From contig BCJU01000001.1 in NCBI GenBank assembly GCA_001600355.1, forward strand, positions 3,245,178 through 3,309,177: a DNA stretch of 64,000 bases. The letters run 5' to 3'. The position numbers were made by a program, and so were the translations under genes. This document shows positions 49,518 to 57,390 of this stretch, piece after piece (the first letter of the stretch is position 1; each line of letters opens with the position of its first letter). The notes below the pieces were generated by a model, which saw only the letters and a program-made list of their open reading frames with translations, was not told where the DNA came from and ran no database searches. Source of the stretch: Meira nashicola (taxonomy: Eukaryota; Basidiomycota; Exobasidiomycetes; Exobasidiales; Brachybasidiaceae).

Positions 49518-50270
49518 ATGCTTTTCTTACCTCCTTTAAAGCTAAATGTTTTGTTGATGTTTATTGTCTTATACCTTTTGGATTTGGCAGCCTCAATGGA
49601 AAAGAAAAATCTGGATACCGTAAGAAGTTCATCAGAAGTCAATAAACCAAATCCAAACCTTAAAGGTTTAAGTGATATTGGAGTAGCACATGAGAATCAA
49701 TTACACGATGAATTACATAAAAGTGAAATTCAACATAAAGATGTAGGCAATGAAAGAGTATATAAATATTGGAGCAAGAAAAATGAAGCTGAAAATGGAC
49801 GTAATCAACATCATAAAGAAGTTTTATATCATAATTAAAAAATTGAAGATGCAATCAAGAAGGATAATATTAAAAAACAAGGTCCAAAAGGTAGATATAC
49901 TCTTGGTGAAAAAGTTTCTCGCGCTCAAAGTATGGCTATGTATCATAAAGTTGAAAAAGAGAAGCACAGAAGTGTACTCAAAGACATTCATCAAGACACT
50001 AAAATTCATAGACAAGAAGGAAATTTTAGTGAAAAAGACGCTTATCATACTACAAAGATGGAAGACCCACACGTTTCACGTGAATTAGGTTATCATTCTG
50101 ATGGAAATTCAAACGGATCATCTTATGGACCTGTACCTTCTAACAGAAGTAGAAGTTCATCACCTTCTTCCCCAAGACGATCACCTTCTCCAGAAACTTC
50201 AAGTCGTTATCGTACTCCAAGTCCACCTCGTCGTTATCATGCATCATCTTCTCGTTCTCGTTCACCATAA
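49518..50270 (+). pseudogene. Family 1 secreted protein, copy 6, in-frame TAA
   Basis: The ATG at 49518 precedes a signal peptide (LNVLLMFIVLYLLDLAAS). Block 1: NPNLKGLSDIGVAHENQLHD, then KDVGNERVYKYWSKKNEAE. After 106 residues an in-frame TAA (49836-49838) interrupts the basic middle segment. The same frame then stays open to 50270 and encodes block 2 (VLKDIHQDTKIHRQEGNF), block 3 (SRELGYHSDGNSNGSSYG) and the longest Arg/Ser tail of the family (NRSRSSSPSSPRRSPSPE). A 48-nt intron 49801-49848 (GTAATC...GAAG) would remove the stop in frame, but its donor is weak and no branch site is evident. Nonsense mutation or read-through are alternatives. Confidence 0.65.
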
Positions 50271-50516
50271 TAATTCCTTATTCGCTTATACTTTCCTCCT
50301 TTTTTCTTCATACAGTAATTTATCTCATTTTTTTTCATAATTTATACATATTGTTGAATATAAACTTAAAGGCACTCGAGGACATTTGTTGTGGCCCCTT
50401 TTTATACATACATATAAAATTCTCTTTATTTTTTTCGCCCCGATACTATTGCCAATTAAACGAATATAAAAGAAGTCGAAGAAGTAATACTAAACAGAAT
50501 TCCCCCCAAAGTAGAA
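50271..50516 (+). promoter_or_regulatory. Promoter of first family 2 gene
   Basis: AATATAAAAGAAGT at 50463-50476, with its TATA element 52 bases before the ATG at 50517. The identical 14-mer recurs at 52488-52501 before the relic gene at 52557, showing that both derive from one duplicated promoter. Confidence 0.55.
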
Positions 50517-50975
50517 ATGAGGCGAGTACAATTACTTTTCTTATGTTATTTACAGTGTATAATGGTATATGCTTTACCTGCAAAGAAAACAGAACTCGAA
50601 ACAGTTGATGAAAAAGTTCAACTTCACACAAATTTAGCGGAAAAGTGGAAAGTAAAATCGGATAATGCTTATAAAAAGTTTTCAAATTCATGTATTGGCT
50701 CATGCTTTTATGCTGGAAAGATGAAATACTATGATGTGTTGCATGATAAGCACGAAAAAGCAGCTTCATTAGCTCGTTTAAAACGTCAAGATTTATTGGG
50801 TGTTCCTAGAAAAATGCCTACTCCAATTGTAGAGGAAGATCATGAAAGTACGTCTCCTCATAAAACACAAACATCAAAGAAGGAAACTGCACAGGCTAGC
50901 AGTTCATCACCTTTACTCTCATCAAGCCTCTCAATTCGTGATAAAAGTCCTGTTCATACTTCTTCTCGCCATTAA
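50517..50975 (+). CDS. Small secreted protein, family 2 member 1
   Basis: 152 residues with a signal peptide (VQLLFLCYLQCIMVYA, cleavage near 19-20). The mature part is Lys-rich, with one short cysteine pair: AYKKFSNSCIGSCFY (Cys59, Cys63). The next gene has AYKKAQNSCMPGGNCFRN at the matching position, which defines family 2. The C-terminal half is Ser/Thr/Pro/Lys-rich and probably unstructured (KTQTSKKETAQASSSSP). No known domain; a probable secreted protein of unknown function. Two cysteines so close together could form a tight loop or bind a metal, which is inference. Confidence 0.73.
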   Translation: MRRVQLLFLCYLQCIMVYALPAKKTELETVDEKVQLHTNLAEKWKVKSDNAYKKFSNSCIGSCFYAGKMKYYDVLHDKHEKAASLARLKRQDLLGVPRKMPTPIVEEDHESTSPHKTQTSKKETAQASSSSPLLSSSLSIRDKSPVHTSSRH

Positions 50976-51519
50976 ATGCTTTGTATTTCTTGATCATGTA
51001 TCTTTGTTTAACATTTATTCTTTCATATGTTGTATAAAGATCAATGAGTATTGATAAAAGTTTAGAAAATATTACGCCTTCACAAAAAGAGAAAAAGGAC
51101 CCGTTTAGCTCTTGGCATCCCTTTTGCGGGGCTTGTCATTCAACTCATCCCATCATTTTTGAAACCTCCCTCGGTGCTCTTCGGTCTTTAGCCTTGATTT
51201 CACACTTATCGTTTTGCCACTTTATTGTGCCTGTATTTGAGGTTGCATATAATTAAATTTAACCGATTGCATATACAGCTCATACAACACTCACAAGGCT
51301 CAAAATATGGTACTCCCCTGATGGCAAATGGGGAGTTAATGGTGTTTATTGTGTATTAAACGAAAAATAAACACACGCCGCTTTCATCAACGATAGCACC
51401 GTCATGATCAACAATTTGTGTGTAAGATGCTAGAAATGCTTGGCAAGTCATCAGGTATTTATACCACTGTTTCTTTGTTATTTTACAAGAAGTACTTTCC
51501 TAAACTTCAATTTATAAAC
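50976..51519. other. Intergenic region between family 2 genes
   Basis: About 540 bases. ACTCCCC (51312-51318) and GGGGAGT (51330-51336) form a 7-base inverted repeat around an 11-base loop, about 190 bases before the next ATG. Short open frames near 51044-51256 have no signal peptide or family motif. Confidence 0.4.
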
Positions 51520-51921
51520 ATGAGCAGGTCCATTGTTTTCTTTTTATGGGTTTTGTTAAACTTGATACAACTTATCACTACAGCTGTCATTCCAAGTAAT
51601 GAAGCAGAAGCAGTCGCTTTAAAAAAAGTGAAAGAAAATCCAGGTTACAAAGCGGTAAAAGAAAAGAAGGACAATTATAGCACAATTGCATACAAAGAGG
51701 ATGCAAAATCACAAGCAGCATATAAAAAAGCACAAAATAGTTGTATGCCTGGCGGTAATTGCTTTCGTAATATTGAAGGTCGTTATCATAAACATCAATT
51801 TAATAAAAATACTCGTAAAGGTATATTAGAAGGTCGAAAGCTTGATCAATTGGAACATATAGCAGTTAATTCGGTAAGTACTCATTTGGTCCAAAGTCAT
51901 TTACGTCATACAGGTCATTGA
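51520..51921 (+). CDS. Small secreted protein, family 2 member 2
   Basis: 133 residues from the ATG at 51520, which starts a signal peptide (SIVFFLWVLLNLIQLITT). Lysine-rich and probably helical, with AYKKAQNSCMPGGNCFRN (Cys75, Cys81) matching member 1. Histidines are frequent near the end (RYHKHQF, STHLVQSHLRHTGH). The frame is open upstream to 51418, but those residues do not fit a secreted protein start. No known domain. Function unknown. Confidence 0.72.
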   Translation: MSRSIVFFLWVLLNLIQLITTAVIPSNEAEAVALKKVKENPGYKAVKEKKDNYSTIAYKEDAKSQAAYKKAQNSCMPGGNCFRNIEGRYHKHQFNKNTRKGILEGRKLDQLEHIAVNSVSTHLVQSHLRHTGH

Positions 51922-52057
51922 AGCTTGGCCAATGACGGGGCGTACAAAGAAGCACAGACACATATGATGCAAAGAGATAGCCGAGAATCCTTTCCTATTG
52001 TTTTATATATTTGCCACTTTCTTCTTTTTTTCACTCCATTTCAATTATCATATCATA

Positions 52058-52372
52058 ATGATTTCACACTTTTGGTTTTATTGCATGATCACGACTCACA
52101 TGTGTTTCTTTACTATGAATTTATGTGGCCAATCTCTTTCAAAGGATTTAGAAGAACAAAGAAAGGAACATAAATCTAAAGAATATTTTGCCAAAAAAGA
52201 AAGAAATAAATCCTTAAAAAAAGCATTTGAAACGAAAAATTATTGTTGTTTTGCTTTTCATATGTTTTCGGTACGTAGACTGCATAAAAGAAAAAGGAGA
52301 CATACTCATACAATAAAAGATATAGATAAACAACAACAATCTCAACGTCAAACTTCTGCTAGCAATGATTGA
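52058..52372 (+). CDS. Possible small secreted protein, distant family 2 member
   Basis: 104 residues from the ATG at 52058. The first 28 residues are hydrophobic but irregular (FWFYCMITTHMCFFTMNLC), a weak signal peptide. The rest is extremely basic with a Cys-Cys pair (SLKKAFETKNYCCFAFH) at the place where the neighbours have NSC...CF, and a Lys/Arg/His run (LHKRKRRHTHTIKD). Similarity to family 2 is by position and composition, so I hold it as tentative; it could also be a decayed copy. Confidence 0.4.
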   Translation: MISHFWFYCMITTHMCFFTMNLCGQSLSKDLEEQRKEHKSKEYFAKKERNKSLKKAFETKNYCCFAFHMFSVRRLHKRKRRHTHTIKDIDKQQQSQRQTSASND

Positions 52373-52556
52373 AGACATTTTTCGCGGCTCTGAACAATTC
52401 GAAAAATGCCAAAGTTGTGTATAGCCGCCCCTCTTGCTTTACCGATACACAAAACGAACATAGGCCCCGTCATATGAAAATGTCACCAATATAAAAGAAG
52501 TTGTAAGCATACCTTTTTAATATCATCTTCTAATATACCACTAAACAAGAGTTAAA

Positions 52557-52743
52557 ATGTGTTATTTCAAAGCAAGGCTTGTCCTACTCTTTGCAATTTT
52601 AATTTATTGCAGCATTATTCCTCTGATCGAAGCTCTTCTGTCAAAATAGATGGAAATCGTACCAAAAACACAAATCTGCCGCTCAAACAAATCGATTAAA
52701 CCTTGCAAATCATTTGGAAAGCATCAAAAAACACACTAAATGA
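52557..52743 (+). pseudogene. Relic secreted-protein gene (intact signal peptide, broken body)
   Basis: From the ATG at 52557 a perfect signal peptide is encoded (ARLVLLFAILIYCSIIPLIE), but a TAG follows at 52647-52649 after 30 codons. The +1 frame from 52651 continues for 30 codons with a Lys/His-rich, cysteine-free sequence (WKSYQKHKSAAQTNR) and ends at 52741-52743. The promoter carries the same AATATAAAAGAAGT 14-mer as the first family 2 gene. I read it as a decayed duplicate; a 30-residue secreted peptide is not excluded. Confidence 0.5.
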
Positions 52744-52819
52744 AGTCCGTCTGAATGATACTGACGTATATTATTGATCTTTTGCAAATTTTAACATAAA
52801 AGGGGGCATATGACTATAT

Positions 52820-53906
52820 CTATTCCTTAGCCGTAATGACGACTTCGAAAGTCTTTCCTTTCTCCAAACTTTCCACCTTGACCTTCACAACACTATTCTC
52901 TTCGTCAACAGTTGCATGTACGCCAGAAACGTCATTTCCGTCATTTGATTGAACGGAAACGTTTACACCACCGATGTACATACGTTTGCTGTCAAATAAG
53001 ATTGAAAGATCATCAGGTCCATTAGAAGCATAATGACCTGTCCATGTCTTTTCTCCATTTTCATCTTCAAATACTTGAGTGATAGCTGTCGTCTTAAAGT
53101 CTGATTTGACCAAAGTTGTATTACGCGTTGTCAATTCAACAGGTGCATGACCATGTTCATAGTAAATATCACGAACTCGCCCAACGCACATCGGTGTTTC
53201 TTGAGCCAAAGAAGAGACTACAGCAGATGGAATAGATCCATTAAGAAGAACTTTAACCACATAACTCAACTTTGTACCTTCTTCAACCTTTTCGGCAATC
53301 CAACCACTCAATTCAACAGTTGCACGAGTTCGGCTTTTTTGGTAACTTCCATCTTCGGGTAGGCGTTCTTCATCTTGTACGGAGACTTGGATTAGTTGCA
53401 TCTTTCCATTGGGTTCGGTCCAGTAAGATTCTTGAACTGCTACGATATCACGAGCCCAGATGAAGTATGAGGGTGATTTCCTGAATGTATGCGGTAAAGG
53501 AAAAGGTTAAAAGTATATCAGAATCTACAGCCAGATTGAAAACTCACATAACACTGTAAATTTCAAAAGAAGATTGAGAAAAACGTCTGATCGGGAAACC
53601 ATCTTCCAAACGAGGATCCCATTTTTTACGCATTCCAGGTAATTGAATTACACCTGTTAATTCTAAAGGAGAAACACCTTCAACGATTGTTGAACCACGA
53701 GTGATTGGAACGCCAGAAGGATCTTCTGCATTAACGATTTTTGATAATTGAACTTCTTCACGTTCAGGTAATTCTTCCCATTCGGTTGATGTTTCTAATT
53801 CGTTTAATAACTTTAATGCATTTTCCAATGCTTCTGCATAATCCGCTGGACGATCAAAATACGTGCCTTCCGAAGTAGCAGCTGATTCTGGAATTTGTAA
53901 AGACAT
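52820..53906 (-). CDS. START-domain-like lipid-binding protein, two exons
   Basis: Exons 53548-53906 and 52820-53480; the intron (67 nt) has GTGAGT and TTCAG ends and splits a Met codon. The product has 339 residues. After about 75 residues the pattern is that of the START/SRPBCC fold: VEGVSPLELTGVIQLPGM, RKKWDPRLEDGFPIRRFS, FEIYSVMKSPSYFIWARD, MQLIQVSVQDEERLPEDG, a middle Gly/Trp (VELSGWIAEKVEEGTKLS) and a C-terminal helix (IPSAVVSSLAQETPMC). A beta-rich C-terminal 100 residues follow the domain and are not part of START. The family carries hydrophobic ligands such as sterols or phospholipids. No signal peptide or membrane helix, so probably cytosolic. Ligand unknown. Confidence 0.75.
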
Positions 53907-54545
53907 GATTAAAAGTGGGTATCTTTCTAGAAACTTAAAAGGATGTTGTTGTTGTTGATGTTGTTTGTGAAGGAGTAAAGTAGAAAAAGTGATTCTACAA
54001 TATCTCCCCGCTTTTCCGGCTTCTTCTTTAAAGGAATGGGAAGGAAGGTGCGTGAATGCCTTGACACTGGCTTTTCGCCTTTTTCTCTTTTACCCAACGC
54101 GTAATTGATAAAAACCCCGCTTTGCATTTATCTGAAAGTGTTTTGTTTTGCCTGTTTGTTTGTTTGTTTTTTTTCGCACGGATGATTTTGCTTTTTTGCT
54201 TAAATAATCCTTTCCCCAAGATTTTTTCGGTCATTCGGATTTTTTTCCTTTTAGCGCCAAAAACATACTTTAATTTCATTGGTTGATTTCTTATCAATCT
54301 TTGATCTGCAAGGTCCTACGGGTTTGACTGTGTACAAAGTGCCTTAATCTTGGCTTATCCGCATTTATTTTTTCTGATCCGCGGCTTGATAGCAGTCCGA
54401 TGCAGGAATTATTTTTTAAAAAAAAGCAGAAGATTAAAGTTTTCATTTGAACTTTTGATCAGAACAGGGTCATATAGAAGGCATGCATAACTTCTGTATC
54501 TCCCCCAATCATCTTTCCTCCTCCCTACAAACCTCCTCATTAATC
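53907..54545. other. Divergent intergenic region (640 bp)
   Basis: Promoters of the START-like gene (minus) and of the histidine-phosphatase-like gene (plus). A GTTTGTTTGTTTG run (near 54158) and T/A-runs are seen. ACGCGT occurs once near 54098. No gene. Confidence 0.4.
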
Positions 54546-55895
54546 ATGTCTATTGCAGGTATCTTTTTGTTCACTCGACATGGTGATCGTATGGGATTTT
54601 ATCAATCACCAACAACATATACAGCCAAGAATACGAATTTGACCGTTTTAGGATATTCACAAGAATACAAGAATGGAGCTGATTTAAGATCGATGTATTT
54701 AAATGGAACGAATTCAATTCAAGGTATAAATGCAACAAGAGCAGAAGGTAATCAACTTCGTATTTCAGCAGATGCAGGTGGTGAAGGAAGTGTAATCGTT
54801 GATTCAACAAATGCATTATTACAAGGTTTATTTCCACCTTTTGATGATACAATCACACTTGCAAACGGTCAAAATGTTACTTGGAACCTTGCACAATTAA
54901 TTCAAGTTCAAACTGTTACTTCAGATCAAGACGTTTGGTTTGAAGGTTGGACAGATTGTAATTCATGGCAAACAAGATTGAACGATTGGTATGCATCGAA
55001 AGAATTCAAGGCACAAGCTGCTATCGCTAATCCATTCTTTGAAAGTATGCAAAATATTTTGGGTGCAGGACGACCTGCTCAATTGCAAAACGCATGGAAC
55101 TTATTCGATTATTTAAACGTTGAATCAATTCACAACAGTTCCGTTCAAGTTACTCCAGAACAATTACAGTATGCTCGTTATTGGGCAAATTATCATGAGG
55201 CAGGCAGTTTCACAGACGCTGATTTACACAATCCTGGTAATATCGCAGGTCAAGCATTCCTCTCTCCACTTTTGACAGCCGTTCAAGATTTAGCAAATTC
55301 AACTAACCCTCTCAAGATTGGTTATATGTCTGCATCTTACAAGCCATTCTTATCTTTATTCACAATGATGGGTTTACCTTCTCCTTTAAAGGATACAGTG
55401 GTGGATTATGCAAGTGCTGCTGTTATTGAAGTTCGAACAGATAATACACTTCGTTTATTATTCAGAAATGGTACAGAAGGTGATTTTGAACCTTTTGCTC
55501 TATTCGGAAGTTCAAATCCAAATTCATACCCTGTTCAAGACTTTGTGAATAAATTGGAACCTTTTGCTTTGAACGATTTATCTTCTTGGTGCAATCAATG
55601 CAGTACAACGAACGAACGTGGATGTGATACCCTTGCTGCTTTGAACGGAACGGGTGGAGCAGGTTATGCAAGTATTGAATCAACAAATGGTCATCATCGT
55701 GTAAGTCCTGTAGTTGCAGGTGTGATTGGTTCAATGGTCACTTTGGCAGTCGTTGCATTCGCTTTAGCAATTTGGTTATTATTAGGTGGCTTGGTAAAGA
55801 AACATAAACGTTCTTCTCGTGAAACTTCTTCTCTTAGTACAAAAGCACCTTCAGAAAAAGGTTTAGAACAAAAATCTTCACCTGTTCAGCAATAA
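54546..55895 (+). CDS. Membrane-anchored histidine-acid-phosphatase-like protein
   Basis: About 449 residues from the ATG at 54546. The catalytic signature of histidine phosphatases is right at the N-terminus: GIFLFTRHGDRMG (Arg11, His12, Arg15). A phosphatase-like body follows with many N-glycosylation sites (NGTN, NSTN, NGTG). The proton-donor region, normally a His-Asp, appears here as KIGYMSASYKPFLSLF without His. A single transmembrane helix lies at about 395-420 (SMVTLAVVAFALAIWLLLGG), followed by a Lys/Arg stop-transfer and a Ser-rich tail. The N-terminus has no classical signal peptide beyond a short hydrophobic stretch. Orientation with the body outside is inferred from glycosylation sites and Cys pairs. 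Activity is doubtful until tested. Confidence 0.8.
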   Translation: MSIAGIFLFTRHGDRMGFYQSPTTYTAKNTNLTVLGYSQEYKNGADLRSMYLNGTNSIQGINATRAEGNQLRISADAGGEGSVIVDSTNALLQGLFPPFDDTITLANGQNVTWNLAQLIQVQTVTSDQDVWFEGWTDCNSWQTRLNDWYASKEFKAQAAIANPFFESMQNILGAGRPAQLQNAWNLFDYLNVESIHNSSVQVTPEQLQYARYWANYHEAGSFTDADLHNPGNIAGQAFLSPLLTAVQDLANSTNPLKIGYMSASYKPFLSLFTMMGLPSPLKDTVVDYASAAVIEVRTDNTLRLLFRNGTEGDFEPFALFGSSNPNSYPVQDFVNKLEPFALNDLSSWCNQCSTTNERGCDTLAALNGTGGAGYASIESTNGHHRVSPVVAGVIGSMVTLAVVAFALAIWLLLGGLVKKHKRSSRETSSLSTKAPSEKGLEQKSSPVQQ

Positions 55896-55995
55896 AGAGT
55901 TTTATATGTATATATTTAGTGTATGTCACAATGTTATAGAATGGTGATCAATCCTAAGATCTGTATACAAAATATGTGAAAGAAAGCATAAATTT

Positions 55996-56740
55996 TTATA
56001 AACTGGCTGAATGTGATCTTTGTACACGATGCCCGCTCGAGAAAGATCGTTGTGGAACATGTGAATTAGCATCACTATTTGTTGAATGTTGAGAAGAATG
56101 ATCTTGATGTGGAGGAAAATGATCTGGATGTGGAGAAGAATGATCTGGATGAGGAGAAGGTTGTGAGACATGTTGTGAAGTTGTACTTTGACTTCCAGAG
56201 CCTATTGAAGATTGAAAAGATGAAGTCTTTTTACGTTTCTCTTCTAATTTTTGACTTGCTTTGCTTAATTTTTGTTTTTTAGCTTCAAGTTTCATACTTG
56301 CTCGATTCACAATATCATCGTCTAGCTTTTGTTTGCGTGGTAATGGTTTATTTAATTCTTGTTTCTGAGCATAAAAAAGTCAGTAAGTAAGTTGATTGTT
56401 TTTGTTTAATTGCATTTATTCTTACCATATTATTAATTCCTTTACTAATTTTTGCCTTTATACCACTTGAACCTTGAAATGCTTTTGAAGCTGTATCGCT
56501 AATCTTATGACTTGTACGAATAGGTGCTTCATAAAGGCAAGCATGACCAGCACACTTTACCCCTCTTAATGTTTGACCAATAATTCGACCAAAACTAAAT
56601 TTATTAGCTGGAGCAGAAGAGGTAGTAATGCTTTTAAAGAGAGAATGTTAAGTTAATGTCAAATCATTTAACATTGTATTCACTCACATTTGCAGTAACA
56701 ATAAGAATGTGAAATGCAGAATAGCGTTAATCGATCTCAT
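55996..56740 (-). CDS. Spliced small secreted protein, possible family 2 relative
   Basis: A three-exon gene that no single reading frame shows. Exons (minus strand): 56688-56740, 56426-56630 and 55996-56364; introns of 57 nt (GTGAGT...AAAAG) and 61 nt (GTAAGA...CTCAG). The product has 208 residues. The signal peptide spans the first splice (AILHFTFLLLLQ then IITTSSA). A short cysteine pair (KCAGHACLY, Cys44 and Cys49) resembles the NSC...CF motif of family 2. The middle is Lys-rich and the tail carries four His-rich units related to SPHPDHSS. TATA-like ATTTATATAC (56811-56820) lies about 70 bases upstream. Function unknown; it is the only secreted-protein gene here with clear introns. Confidence 0.72.
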
Positions 56741-57390
56741 GGTGAAAGGGGTGGCTTGATAGAATGGTAATGTGGGGAAAAAAAGTTGGATGTTTGACCA
56801 AAATATGTCATTTATATACCCTTTCACGGTAAATAGCCGAAAGGGAAAAAAGGGTAAGTACCGCTTACGCCCATTTCATGCCGTGGCCCCGAATGAAGCC
56901 CCGCGCAAAGAGAAAGAGAGAACTCTTGCTTAAGATCATTCGTCATACTTTCATGCTGTACCTCGATTATTGAACGAAAACCTGCATAGAACGATCATAC
57001 AATCTATATCCTGTCTGGCGGCGCTCATCGACCACAAAAAGGAGGAATTTGATTCAATCGCGGTGTAAGCTGTGAAGCAAGCCCTTAACCCACAAAAGAT
57101 CGTTGAACGAAAAGAGTCGCTGTTTTTAGTCAAATCATTCATATCATGTAAAGATTGAAATATTTTTGGTGTAATGATACAATTGAAAAGTTTTCTGGCA
57201 AAATGCAAATATTCTCCTCAGGGGTAGGGTATATATGAATATTTGCATAAATACAATCTCGATACAAAGCGTAGAAAGCATATCGGTGTTTGTTGAATAC
57301 GAATAGCACACAGCATGAAATAATGGCAGTGTTTATTTTTGTAAAAAATTGGGCGTACCAAATAGTAAAAGATCATAGCCCCATGTCATC
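56741..57390. other. Intergenic region, 650 bp
   Basis: Promoter of the spliced secreted protein (minus strand) and the 3' flank of the carboxylesterase gene. A minus-strand 85-codon frame at 56951-57208 has no domain. No gene seen. Confidence 0.35.

Noticed and set aside
49801..49848. 48-nt intron that would remove the TAA of family 1 copy 6
   Set aside because: Donor GTAATC and acceptor GAAG are weak, no branch site is visible, and 48 nt is shorter than every intron I could support in the window.
44238..52468. CCCC cores upstream of most genes of the secreted-protein island
   Set aside because: Given two strands and windows of about 250 bases, a CCCC/GGGG four-mer is expected about once per promoter, so there is no enrichment to claim.
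52820..53906. Idea that this is the Hsp90 co-activator Aha1
   Set aside because: The order of motifs (KKWDPRLEDGFPIRRFS and the C-terminal helix) fits the START fold better, and no Aha1 N-terminal NxWHW-type signature is present.
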